A stretch of DNA of 37,747 bases, from NCBI GenBank assembly GCA_000403495.2, contig KE159819.1:76020-113766 (forward strand), written 5' to 3'. The DNA comes from Lachnospiraceae bacterium 10-1. Its GTDB lineage: Bacteria; Bacillota; Clostridia; Lachnospirales; Lachnospiraceae. Of the stretch, positions 30,881 to 37,747 are shown piece after piece. The notes beneath the pieces are model-generated. The model was not told where the DNA came from, made no database searches, and saw only the letters and a list, made by a program, of their open reading frames with translations. Made by a program: the position numbers and the translations under genes. Position 1 is the first letter of the stretch; each line of letters starts with the position of its first letter.

Positions 30881-33109
30881 ATGGAAAAAGAAGAAGTTAT
30901 GAACTTACAAAAGAAGAAAAGAAATAAGATATGGCTGGCTGTTTTTTTGTCTGCTTCGTTTTTTTACATGGAGGTTGTTTTCAAGTTGTCAGTGGAAACA
31001 CTGCACACTGGAAGTTCATTTGTATTTCTGGCTTTATTTTCCCTCTGTGGGGGGATGGTGGTTTCAGGTATTGTTTCGCTGTTGCCGAAAAGAGCAGTGC
31101 AGATTCTGATACCACTCTATCTGGGGCTGTTATTTCTCATTTTCATTGTTGAATTTCTGGTATATAGACAGTTTAAGGTGGCATATGACTTAAAGACCAT
31201 ATTGAATGCTGCAACTGACGCACTGGGGGGATTTGGCGCTGATATCAGGCGGTTGATTTTCTGCTTTGATGGAATCAGTCATATTGCTCTTCTTTTGCTA
31301 CCGCTTATCCTGTGGTTTGTACTGGGAGAAAAGATAATAGGGCAGTTACCTAAACAGGGTATTTGGCGGAGGCGTACAAGGCGGACTGCTTATTTTTCGC
31401 TGGCAAATCTGATAGTGGGAGCCGCCTGTTATGGGGCAGCTTTGTTCCTTATTTTGTGCTGCGGTCTGCATAAGGACATTTATACAAATCAATATAGTTT
31501 TGAGTCAGCAGTAATGCAGTTTGGGCTGGGTGAGGGATTGTGTCTGGATATCCGGAATCTTGCTTTCTCCAAAACCTCTGCCCATGTCTTTGAAAGCATG
31601 GAAATGGAATTCGCGCAGGACACAGCAGGCGCATTTTTCGAAGACAGCCTTGTAAGCAGTAAGGAGGAAATTGTATCCGATGGTAAGACTGTTGTACAGG
31701 CAAAGGAGTCAGCCAGCGTTCAGGAGGCAGTCATACTAAAGGAGGGGACTTTCTCCCAAAGTGCGGAAACTGTGCAGGAGGATGAAGCGGTAACACCGAT
31801 TGTATACGGGCAGAGCGTGGCTTCTGTGGATTTTGCTGCCCTTGCTGATGCAGGCGGAAACTATGCTGATATTGATGCTTATGTTTCTACGCTCACACCC
31901 TCAAGCCAAAATGCCTATACAGGCTCTTTTGCGGGGAAAAATCTGATTTTGATCTGTGCGGAAGCATTTTCTGGTTTTCTCATTGATCCGGAGCTCACAC
32001 CTACACTTTACAGGCTTTCCACAAATGGAATTAACTTTAACGATTATTACCAGCAGTCGATTGCCGGAACAACCGGAGGTGAATATCAGCTTTTATTTGG
32101 TTTGATTCCCACTTCCGGCGGAAGTTCTATTAAGGAGATTACCCAGAACGGAACGCACACCAATATAGGCGCGCTTTTAAATGACCAGGGATATTTCGGC
32201 ATGGCTTTCCATAACAGCGACTATACTTATTACGACCGGCACCAAACCCATACAAAGCTGGGCTACAGTGGGGGATATATGGGAGTGGGAAATGGTCTTG
32301 AGGAGCTTATCAGTCCTGTATGGCCGGCAAGCGATTTGGAATTGCTTCAGGAAACTCTGCCCATGTACATTGACAAACAGCCTTTTAATGTTTATTACAT
32401 GACGGTAAGCGGCCACAGTGTATATACTTTTGGCAACAATGCCATGTCAAGGGAAAATAAAGATGCCGTAGACGCATGGTGCGCTAAGGAAAATCTTTCC
32501 TACACGGAGCCTGTACGTGCTTATATAGCGGCGAACCTTGAACTTGAAAAGGCAGTGGATTATCTTGTGGAAACCCTTGAAGAAAAAGGGATTGCAGATG
32601 ATACGGTTATCTGCATTGCGCCGGATCATTTTCCCTATGGACTGGATTCGGACGCCTCTTTGGGAAATATGCCATATTTATCGGAATTATATGGTTATCC
32701 AGTGAACACCTATGAAGAGCGGGACAGAAGCCGTGCGATTATCTGGTGTGGGGCACTTGAAGATAAGGAGCCGGTTATTGTGGATACGCCCACCTCTTCC
32801 GTAGATATACTTCCCACATTGTGCAATCTCTTTGGTGTGGAATGGGATTCCAGGCTTTATGTGGGGAGAGATGTGCTCTCAGATGCCCTCCCTCTTGTTT
32901 TCTTTGGAAATTACGACTGGAAGACAGACTTAGGGCATTATAGTTCAACCAGCAATACTTTTACGCCGGCAGATGAAAATGCCCTCATTCTGGAAGATTA
33001 TGTAAAGCAGATATCCAGCATGGTGAGAAACAGAATGACATTTTCCAAGTCTGTGCTCAGTTGTGATTATTATACCCATGTTTATGATGCGGCATTAATG
33101 TCGGAATGA
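30881..33109 (+). CDS. LtaS-like sulfatase-fold phosphoglycerol (lipoteichoic acid) transferase
   Basis: A 742-residue membrane enzyme. About five helices occupy residues 12-200, then a long extracellular linker (about 225-345), then the alkaline-phosphatase/sulfatase-like domain. LILICAEAFSGF supplies the first metal ligand, IAGTTGGEYQ near residue 395 the nucleophilic threonine, and APDHFPYG near 578 the Asp-His pair, with SGHSVY between. LtaS enzymes polymerise glycerol phosphate from phosphatidylglycerol outside the membrane. The length exceeds the usual 600-650 because of the low-complexity linker. Starts at ATG 30881 or ATG 30899 are both possible; neither has a strong SD. The phased repeats upstream suggest regulation by an environmental signal. 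Polymer type is inferred. Confidence 0.88.
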   Translation: MEKEEVMNLQKKKRNKIWLAVFLSASFFYMEVVFKLSVETLHTGSSFVFLALFSLCGGMVVSGIVSLLPKRAVQILIPLYLGLLFLIFIVEFLVYRQFKVAYDLKTILNAATDALGGFGADIRRLIFCFDGISHIALLLLPLILWFVLGEKIIGQLPKQGIWRRRTRRTAYFSLANLIVGAACYGAALFLILCCGLHKDIYTNQYSFESAVMQFGLGEGLCLDIRNLAFSKTSAHVFESMEMEFAQDTAGAFFEDSLVSSKEEIVSDGKTVVQAKESASVQEAVILKEGTFSQSAETVQEDEAVTPIVYGQSVASVDFAALADAGGNYADIDAYVSTLTPSSQNAYTGSFAGKNLILICAEAFSGFLIDPELTPTLYRLSTNGINFNDYYQQSIAGTTGGEYQLLFGLIPTSGGSSIKEITQNGTHTNIGALLNDQGYFGMAFHNSDYTYYDRHQTHTKLGYSGGYMGVGNGLEELISPVWPASDLELLQETLPMYIDKQPFNVYYMTVSGHSVYTFGNNAMSRENKDAVDAWCAKENLSYTEPVRAYIAANLELEKAVDYLVETLEEKGIADDTVICIAPDHFPYGLDSDASLGNMPYLSELYGYPVNTYEERDRSRAIIWCGALEDKEPVIVDTPTSSVDILPTLCNLFGVEWDSRLYVGRDVLSDALPLVFFGNYDWKTDLGHYSSTSNTFTPADENALILEDYVKQISSMVRNRMTFSKSVLSCDYYTHVYDAALMSE

Positions 33110-33185
33110 TGGGATCGTTGTCTTAGATTTCTGTTACGGGTTTTATTGCTGCAAACGGGACATAGTATCCATTTTGCATTCATTA

Positions 33186-34259
33186 TCATACGGTCTGTTT
33201 TTTATCTTCGAATCGCTTATACTCTGTGATTAGTTCTTGAAATTCTGATGAGTTTTGCAACAGGGGTTCTTTTTCCATTGCAGAAAGGATTACAGGAATC
33301 ATTTGTTCTGGCTGAGCCGCTTGCGCAGGTATGCGATTAAATAATAAGGTTTTATCCATACTCCATGGTTCGCGCATTGCCGCAAGCATTTCTCTTAAAA
33401 TGGAAATACATTTATCGGCATTCTTTTCCACAAAGGCGATTTCCAATGGTGCAATAAATGCGCTATACTTCCACATTTCAAAAAGTGTGACCATCTGTAC
33501 CGATTTATCTGCTATCTTTTTTGCAGTGAGAAGTTCGCCGCATTCTAACTCAATATTCATCATTTTGTATAGCAGCAGTTGAACCTTGTTGAGAGATAAG
33601 TGTAATTCTCTCTGCAAATCCTCTGCCGCTTTCTCTGATTTGCCCTGATGCTTATCAATTTCAACCTGCAGCCAAAACTTATCAGCCATGCTGCCGACAA
33701 TATCGTTTTTGTCAGGCATTAAGTCTAATGTTTCCTGGGCTTTTTCATATTCTCCACTGCGGAGATATCTGCTTGCCAGCATAAAATTTGCGCTGTTGCT
33801 TATTTTTATGTCTGTGCTCCCGGCAAGTCGATGATACCATTCCAGGATCTGCGCCTCATAGGGGCACATTTCATCTGCAGTCAAGTCGGAGGTGGAAAGA
33901 AGTCCATCCAGTTGGAATGTAAGAACATGCATGAGACTTTCATTGTGCGGATACTCGTGGAACTTTTGCCCTACTGCTGCAAACCCTTCTTTGAGTCCTT
34001 TATCTCCAACAATCTTTCCAACCTCCTTACAGAGCAAACCAATTTCTTGCTGTGTTATATCTCCGTGAAAACAAAAAAGAGTGTTTAAGTCAATTTTTAA
34101 CAATCGGGCCAACGGAGCCAAAAGCGAAATATCTGGACTGGTGGTCCCTTTTTCCCATTTACTGACTGCCGGAATAGACACATTGAGATATTCTGCAACT
34201 TGTTTCAGCGTGAGTCCTAATTCTTTTCTTTTTTCTTGTATAACTAAATTCATAGGCAT
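33186..34259 (-). CDS. XRE-family transcription regulator with helical-repeat sensor domain
   Basis: A 357-residue protein. Residues about 4-62 form a Cro/C1-type helix-turn-helix (LGLTLKQVAEYLNVS then VSKWEKGTTSP, a textbook recognition helix). The remaining 290 residues are helical with TPR-like pairs (for example LASRYLRSGEYEKAQETLDLM), resembling quorum-peptide or metabolic sensors of the Rgg/PlcR type in plan, though no peptide-binding motif can be named. The start follows GGAGG by eight bases. A perfect palindrome lies between the promoter and the gene, which suggests autoregulation. It converges with the LtaS-like gene, separated by 76 bp that hold nothing recognisable. Confidence 0.85.
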   Translation of the reverse strand: MPMNLVIQEKRKELGLTLKQVAEYLNVSIPAVSKWEKGTTSPDISLLAPLARLLKIDLNTLFCFHGDITQQEIGLLCKEVGKIVGDKGLKEGFAAVGQKFHEYPHNESLMHVLTFQLDGLLSTSDLTADEMCPYEAQILEWYHRLAGSTDIKISNSANFMLASRYLRSGEYEKAQETLDLMPDKNDIVGSMADKFWLQVEIDKHQGKSEKAAEDLQRELHLSLNKVQLLLYKMMNIELECGELLTAKKIADKSVQMVTLFEMWKYSAFIAPLEIAFVEKNADKCISILREMLAAMREPWSMDKTLLFNRIPAQAAQPEQMIPVILSAMEKEPLLQNSSEFQELITEYKRFEDKKQTV

Positions 34260-34286
34260 AATAGAAGCCTCCTTATTGAGAATGGC

Positions 34287-34335
34287 ACAAAAGCTTTTGT
34301 TGGCTTTATTATACTTATGTATTTCAAAAAAACAA
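34287..34335 (-). promoter_or_regulatory. Promoter and palindromic operator of the XRE gene
   Basis: On the minus strand TTGTTT (34335-34330), 16 bp and a perfect TATAAT (34313-34308) precede the gene. The 14-bp palindrome ACAAAAGCTTTTGT (34287-34300) covers the expected transcription start and is a good candidate operator. Confidence 0.5.
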
Positions 34336-34495
34336 TTGAGCAGTTGTTAACTGAAAAATGATTTTTTTAACTATAAGTTAATATTAGGAACAGGGCGTTT
34401 GTGCCCTTGCCTCTAATTCAGTGTTACAGTATTTCTGGAAAAAGTCAGTGTTTACGCGACTTTCAACACATCATAAGTAATTCATACCCCAATTT
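34336..34495. other. Non-coding boundary between core genes and accessory DNA
   Basis: No gene is seen. A small hairpin (AGGGC/GCCCT around 34392-34407) and a duplicated TACCCCAATTTT-like stretch near 34485-34503 occur. The segment may mark the edge of a former mobile element, but no att repeat could be identified. Confidence 0.3.
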
Positions 34496-34720
34496 TTACC
34501 CCAATAGAGATTTAATATTATTAAGCAGCTTTACAAAATCAATATCGGATGACTTTGAGTAAAATATTTTTCGTACTTCATATATGTCTTTATCGTTTAA
34601 ATCAGATTGTATTAACTTTCGCAGCTCAACTAATTCTTTTTGTATATCCAGAAGATAAGAATTTAAGTAGAAATTAGTGTTTTTATTTACATATATGTTT
34701 TCACTGGATGTGGTAGACAC
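34496..34720 (-). CDS. Small hypothetical protein, doubtful
   Basis: A 74-codon frame with a GTG start and no evident ribosome site. Its 5' end overlaps the first codons of the opposite-strand replication-protein fragment. The sequence is Lys/Asp/Leu-rich with coiled-coil character (LLDIQKELVELRKLIQSDL) and no known domain. It could be the tail of a lost larger gene or a chance frame in AT-rich DNA. Confidence 0.3.
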   Translation of the reverse strand: MSTTSSENIYVNKNTNFYLNSYLLDIQKELVELRKLIQSDLNDKDIYEVRKIFYSKSSDIDFVKLLNNIKSLLG

Positions 34721-35075
34721 AGATGCATTTCTTGAGCTTCCGATATCCTCGCAGGCGTTATATTTTCATTTAGGAATGCGTGCTGCTGATGATGGTTTCG
34801 TTTCATCCCCAAAGAAAATAATGACAATAATCAATGTGAACATAGATGATTTAAAAGTGCTAATCGCTAAAGGTTTTGTTATTGCACAGGAAAACGGGAT
34901 TGTTATAATACGACACTGGAAACAAAATAATTACATACAGAGAGACAGGTATAAAGGGACTATTTATCAAGATCAATTAAAGGCATTGACTGTAAATAAC
35001 GGTATTTATGAAAGTGGATACGCAATGTATACAGACTGTGCTTTTTTGATATACACCAGCATTGTCATTTCTTGA
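34695..35075 (+). pseudogene. N-terminal fragment of a phage/ICE replication-initiation (DnaD-type replisome organiser) protein
   Basis: The frame starts at ATG 34695 (MFSLDVVDTDAFLELP) and continues SSQALYFHLGMRAADDGF, SSPKKIMTII, LKVLIAKGFVI and IVIIRHWKQNNYIQRDRY. This run is typical of the N-terminal winged-helix part of replisome organisers in Firmicute phages and integrative elements. After about residue 110 the similarity is lost and the frame ends with an unrelated hydrophobic tail (CAFLIYTSIVIS), so the C-terminal half is missing. An upstream TTG or ATG at 34677 is possible, but the family begins at MFS. No other phage replication or structural genes are nearby. Confidence 0.6.
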
Positions 35076-35372
35076 TAGCACTAAGTTTGATGCTTGCCCA
35101 ATAAAAGAACGTCCATTATTAGTTTTTCATTTTTTTGCGAAAAACGATAATTCCGGACTAACCAAAATAGGAGCGTCAGGTATTACAAAGGCAATCAGGA
35201 ATAAAAAGAGTGTATTATGCTGGATGTTCACTAAAGGACAAAATGACCTTTACAATAATTTTAGCAAAAAGGGCCAGTGACAGACCAAAACCATACAATA
35301 AGCAAGGACAGCCACAAATCGGGCTGTCCTATGGAAAAGCAGAATATAAAATTGATATGGCAGCAGGCGTAA
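35076..35372. other. Gene-poor AT-rich remnant with one hairpin
   Basis: Only short frames without ribosome sites or recognisable domains occur. A 9-bp hairpin, AGGACAGCC (35305-35313) with GGCTGTCCT (35322-35330), lies near the end of the convergent Uma2 gene and may act as a weak terminator. The rest is probably decayed mobile DNA. Confidence 0.4.
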
Positions 35373-35915
35373 TCAAATATTTAATGTCGACAGGTTGATT
35401 GTAAATCCGGAATAGATGCCGGAGGGAATATCTTCTGTAAAAGAATATTCATTCAGTTCATTGTTAACAAAATTATAAACCATTACCCGGTTTTTATCAG
35501 CGTCAACGATCCAGTATTCTTTTACACCTGCAGTTCGGTATTTAAACAGCTTGGTTGTGTAATCCATATACCTGCTGCTGGGAGATACAATTTCAATGAT
35601 CCAATCCGGTGCACCGACGCAACCTTTGTCTGTGAGCTTGTCAGAGCTGCATATAACACTAATATCCGGTTCGACGTAATTTTTAGCATCTTCATTCAAA
35701 AAGACAGCAAATGGGGCGATATCAACTTCACATTTTCCATTGTTTTGATCAATGTAGTCAGCAATGGTACGTGAGAGTGAAAAAAGTATTTTTTGATGTT
35801 TTCTGCTTGGTGGTGCCATGTAATAAATTTGTCCGTCGATCAGCTCCGCACGTTCTCCATCTGGCAGAGCATAGATATCATCAATGGTATAAATTCTTTC
35901 TTGTGGTAATGCCAT
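35373..35915 (-). CDS. Uma2-family (DUF820) putative restriction-endonuclease-like protein
   Basis: A 180-residue protein of the PD-(D/E)XK-fold Uma2 family. ERAELIDGQIYYMAPPS, VEPDISVICS, IIEIVSPSSRYMDYTTKLF and GVKEYWIVDADKNRVMVY appear in the family order; the likely catalytic acids are D in EPDIS and E in IIEIVSPS, with K in the TTKLFKY helix. ATG 35915 is chosen because AAAGGA lies ten bases upstream; a GTG at 35924 is too close to that site. Members are common in mobile or accessory DNA and their targets are mostly unknown. The gene appears intact although it sits among remnants. Confidence 0.85.
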   Translation of the reverse strand: MALPQERIYTIDDIYALPDGERAELIDGQIYYMAPPSRKHQKILFSLSRTIADYIDQNNGKCEVDIAPFAVFLNEDAKNYVEPDISVICSSDKLTDKGCVGAPDWIIEIVSPSSRYMDYTTKLFKYRTAGVKEYWIVDADKNRVMVYNFVNNELNEYSFTEDIPSGIYSGFTINLSTLNI

Positions 35916-35976
35916 AGTACACACGTCCTTTCTTGGTGGGTGATGATAAATTATATTGTTTTCGGTTTATCTAAGG

Positions 35977-36168
35977 TTATTCAGGGTATGTTCCAGATAA
36001 TCTTGTATCAATCGCTTTTTTGATGTATCCATTGACGGATTCACCGGCAGCAGTTGCAGCGGTTTGAATTTCCTCATATTTTTCTTTTTGGACGTCAAGA
36101 GGGATGCGTTTAAGGTTTTTTTTGGCATATTCAATGTTATATTGAGTTTTTTTATCTAATTCAGACAT
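35977..36168 (-). CDS. Small ribbon-helix-helix (Arc-like) DNA-binding protein
   Basis: A 63-residue basic protein. KRIPLDVQKEKYEEIQTAATAAGESVNGYIKKAID fits the Arc/CopG pattern as separate elements: a strand with RIPLDV that would insert in the DNA groove, then two helices joined by GES. Such proteins are antitoxins or plasmid/ICE regulators and usually bind operators near their own promoter. AAAGGAAA precedes the ATG. No toxin gene adjoins; the Uma2 gene follows downstream on the same strand. Three CGTACGT-like sites lie upstream. Confidence 0.7.
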   Translation of the reverse strand: MSELDKKTQYNIEYAKKNLKRIPLDVQKEKYEEIQTAATAAGESVNGYIKKAIDTRLSGTYPE

Positions 36169-36203
36169 TTTTGAATTTCCTTTCTTTGCTTATTGGAGCA
36201 AAA

Positions 36204-36232
36204 ATATTAAGGCTTTCTTTTCCACCTTACAA
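36204..36232 (-). promoter_or_regulatory. Promoter of the ribbon-helix-helix gene
   Basis: On the minus strand TTGTAA (36232-36227), 17 bp and TAATAT (36209-36204) precede the gene with a leader of about 30 nt. Confidence 0.45.
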
Positions 36233-36259
36233 GCAAAGTATATCATAACACAATAACAA

Positions 36260-36333
36260 CGTACATAGTAATAACGCACAAACTTCGTACGTAATATTTA
36301 GTAAGTATGTATATTGAAGAAAACAACGTACGT
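36260..36333. promoter_or_regulatory. Three CGTACGT-like sites
   Basis: CGTACAT at 36260, CGTACGT at 36286 and CGTACGT at 36327 lie between the divergent ribbon-helix-helix gene and the HIRAN-type pseudogene. The middle and last are palindromic. They could be operators for the ribbon-helix-helix protein. Confidence 0.35.
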
Positions 36334-36386
36334 GGCATGATATAGTTACAAGGTAAAAAGAACAAAGCAAGTCGGAGGTATAACAA

Positions 36387-36587
36387 ATGAAGCAGATCAC
36401 CAAGATAAGAAAAGCAGTATGTATCATGGCTAATAAATTAAAAAGAGCAGGCTATACTTGATCAGGTGCTTTTCGGAAAGCATGGAAACAGGTAAGACTT
36501 TCTATGATGATCAAGGCAGCAGGCGTCACTTTCGAAAACAGACAAGAGCGTTTAAGGTTCTTGAAGCGGTTCCGGCCAGAAGAACAA
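36387..36587 (+). pseudogene. HIRAN-domain-type protein, 5' fragment with in-frame stop
   Basis: ATG 36387 follows GGAGGT by seven bases. The frame reads MKQITKIRKAVCIMANKLK..AGYT, then a TGA at 36459, then continues in frame SGAFRKAWKQVRL and AAGVTFENRQERLRFLKRF to about codon 67. This resembles the N-terminus of small HIRAN proteins found on Firmicute mobile elements. A CGA-to-TGA change would explain the stop. After 36587 the sequence belongs to the inverted TnpV fragment, so the HIRAN core is gone. The identification rests on remembered family patterns. Confidence 0.55.
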
Positions 36588-36786
36588 GATATTCATTCAG
36601 CCTGTCGCTTGTCATCAGGTTAATATAAATAAGCCGCTTATGCTCTTTAAGGTAATGTAAATGTCGTTGCCCCCATAAACCGATAGGTTTTTCTTTTTCG
36701 GTTAGTAAGCCAAGACAAGGAATATAATAATCTCCTTGCAGTTCATACCACAGACCATTTTTATCATCGTAAATGTACTTGTCCAT
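36586..36786 (-). pseudogene. tnpV: TnpV transposon protein, 5' fragment
   Basis: The start is ATG 36786, with GGAGG seven bases upstream. KYIYDDKNGLWYELQGDYYI, PIGLWGQRHLHYLKEHKR and YINLMTSDRLNEYL match TnpV, a protein of unknown function from Tn4451-type and related Firmicute transposons. TnpV proteins are about 110-130 residues; here only 67 are native. The open frame runs on to 36526 through the antisense of the HIRAN fragment, giving a chimeric tail. No serine recombinase or other transposon gene is seen nearby. Confidence 0.65.
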
Positions 36787-37091
36787 TTTGAAATCCTCCA
36801 GTATAATATATTCGCACATACATCACAGTTCTCCGATTGCCACACATTGTTATATCTTATTATCAGTTTTTCCTGCCCTTGATTTTGCCCTTATGAGCAA
36901 TCAAAGCAAGGGTAACATTGTGTGAAACCATATAAAGGGATAAGGCGGACACGTTGCGATAAATCCTCTATTTTCAAGGCTTTTGGAGGATTTTATTAAA
37001 ACTCAAAGAGGTGTGATAAGCATCTATAAAATTGTGAGTTTACAATCGGAAGTTGTGGAGGATGATATTCACAGAATGAGAGGCAAATAAC
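36787..37091 (+). other. Intergenic remnant with a short open tail before the DUF1905 gene
   Basis: No complete gene is recognised. A frame open from 36944 to the TAA at 37088-37090 has a TTG at 36983 and would give 35 residues ending EVVEDDIHRMRGK. It stops one base before the next ATG, as a translationally coupled upstream gene would. It may be the tail of a deleted gene. Confidence 0.25.
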
Positions 37092-37670
37092 ATGGAATTA
37101 AAATTTCGTGGAAGAATTCTTCAGAATGAGAATATGGATGCCGCCTATGTGGAGGTTCCTTACGATATCAAAGAGCTTTTTGGAAAAGGGCGTCTGTTGG
37201 TAAATGCTACATTTGATGGTATTCCGTATCGTGGGCAAGTGGTAAAAATGGAAACTTCGTGTTACATCATCGGCGTTACAAAACAGATACGCAAGCAGAT
37301 TGGCAAGAGCTTTGGTGATATGGTTGAAGTGGTTCTTCATGAAAGAGACAGCGAGAAAAGCCCAATGTGGCAATGTCCCAAATGTGGCAGAGTGTTTAAG
37401 AAAAAAGAGCAAAGCCATTACTGTGGTGAAAAGCCAAAGACGATTGATGAATATATCCTAAGCCAGGATGAAGATAAACAGGCAGATCTGCGCTATATCC
37501 GTCAGATTCTTCGCAGTGCGTTACCGGAAGCGGAAGAACGCATTTCATGGAGTATGCCGACCTATTGGAAAGGTCATAACATTGTTCATTTTGCTGCTTC
37601 GAGGAAGCATATCGGCTTGTATCCGGGCCCTGCAGCCGTCGAAAAATTTGCTGGCTCTTTGTCAAGTTAG
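37092..37670 (+). pseudogene. DUF1905 / zinc-ribbon / DUF1801 protein, C-terminally truncated
   Basis: 192 residues. Residues 1-85 form a DUF1905 beta-barrel (MELKFRGRILQNENMDAAYV and the KQIGKSFGDMVEV helix). A zinc-ribbon-like CPKCGRVFKKKEQSHYC lies near 94-110. From about 115 a DUF1801 domain starts (RYIRQILRSALPEAEERISW and HFAASRKHIGLYPGP). DUF1801 domains normally continue with a conserved helix and a TSKG/IQFP-type strand; here the frame ends with FAGSLSS and no such sequence follows in any frame up to the window end. About 30-40 residues seem to be missing. Function of this combination is not known; related DUF1801 proteins are called iron-chaperone-like. Confidence 0.65.
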
Positions 37671-37747
37671 TTGAATTAACACAATACTTTTAAACGAAGA
37701 AGATCAAATTTACATCTGCCATACATCTGTCTTTTTATTACTTTTAT

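Noticed and set aside
34390-34503. Possible integrase tail or att site on the minus strand
   Set aside because: Only a few codons are open in the relevant frame, and no matching direct repeat was found at the far end of the accessory region.
35062-35398. Two overlapping + strand frames of 72 and 62 codons
   Set aside because: Neither has a ribosome site or recognisable domain, and the second overlaps the 3' end of the Uma2 gene.

Overview
The window looks like a chromosomal segment of a spore-forming, low-to-mid GC Firmicute, most likely a gut Lachnospiraceae (Clostridia). The grounds are a SipL-like SPOCS/LysM sporulation protein, a class 1B PyrK/PyrD pair, LCP and LtaS-like cell-wall enzymes, strong AGGAGG-type ribosome sites and a TnpV-type transposon remnant. 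No rRNA, tRNA, CRISPR array or complete insertion sequence was recognised.

Region 1 (1-22.2 kb) is a cell-surface polysaccharide locus, almost all on the + strand. It opens with the 3' part of a membrane-anchored GH25 muramidase that has a cytoplasmic Asp/Glu/Tyr repeat tail. Then come dTDP-sugar genes (rfbB, rfbA, rfbC; no rfbD is present), a two-gene ABC exporter (Wzm-like, and Wzt-like with a C-terminal domain), a large methyltransferase plus kinase-like protein resembling WbdD-type chain terminators, five glycosyltransferases, a phosphosugar mutase, a polyprenyl-phosphate sugar-1-phosphate transferase and an LCP ligase. The inferred logic is priming on undecaprenyl phosphate, cytoplasmic chain growth, capping by the methyltransferase/kinase, export by the ABC transporter, and LCP-mediated attachment to peptidoglycan. 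There is no Wzx/Wzy pair. Two families of short intergenic repeats sit inside the locus: an SD-carrying repeat before the mutase, and a 37-bp hairpin repeat before the LCP gene (one copy) and the last glycosyltransferase (three tandem copies).

Region 2 (22.3-29.1 kb) is housekeeping and sporulation: an HtrA-type protease followed by a PrcB-like lipoprotein, a pyrC-pyrK-pyrD operon with a near-consensus sigma-A promoter, and the SipL-like gene. The last has a sigma-E-like promoter and a Shine-Dalgarno that is also the right arm of a possible pyr terminator.

Region 3 (29.1-34.3 kb) holds a minus-strand gene of unknown function with a sigma-D (flagellar)-like promoter, a CPBP membrane protease, an LtaS-like polymerase preceded by four 11-bp-phased direct repeats, and an XRE/helical-repeat regulator with a likely autoregulatory operator.

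Region 4 (34.4-37.7 kb) is an AT-rich accessory zone of decayed mobile DNA: a truncated phage-type replication protein, a Uma2 nuclease-like gene, a ribbon-helix-helix gene, a HIRAN-type pseudogene and a TnpV pseudogene that meet tail to tail, and a C-terminally truncated DUF1905/DUF1801 protein.
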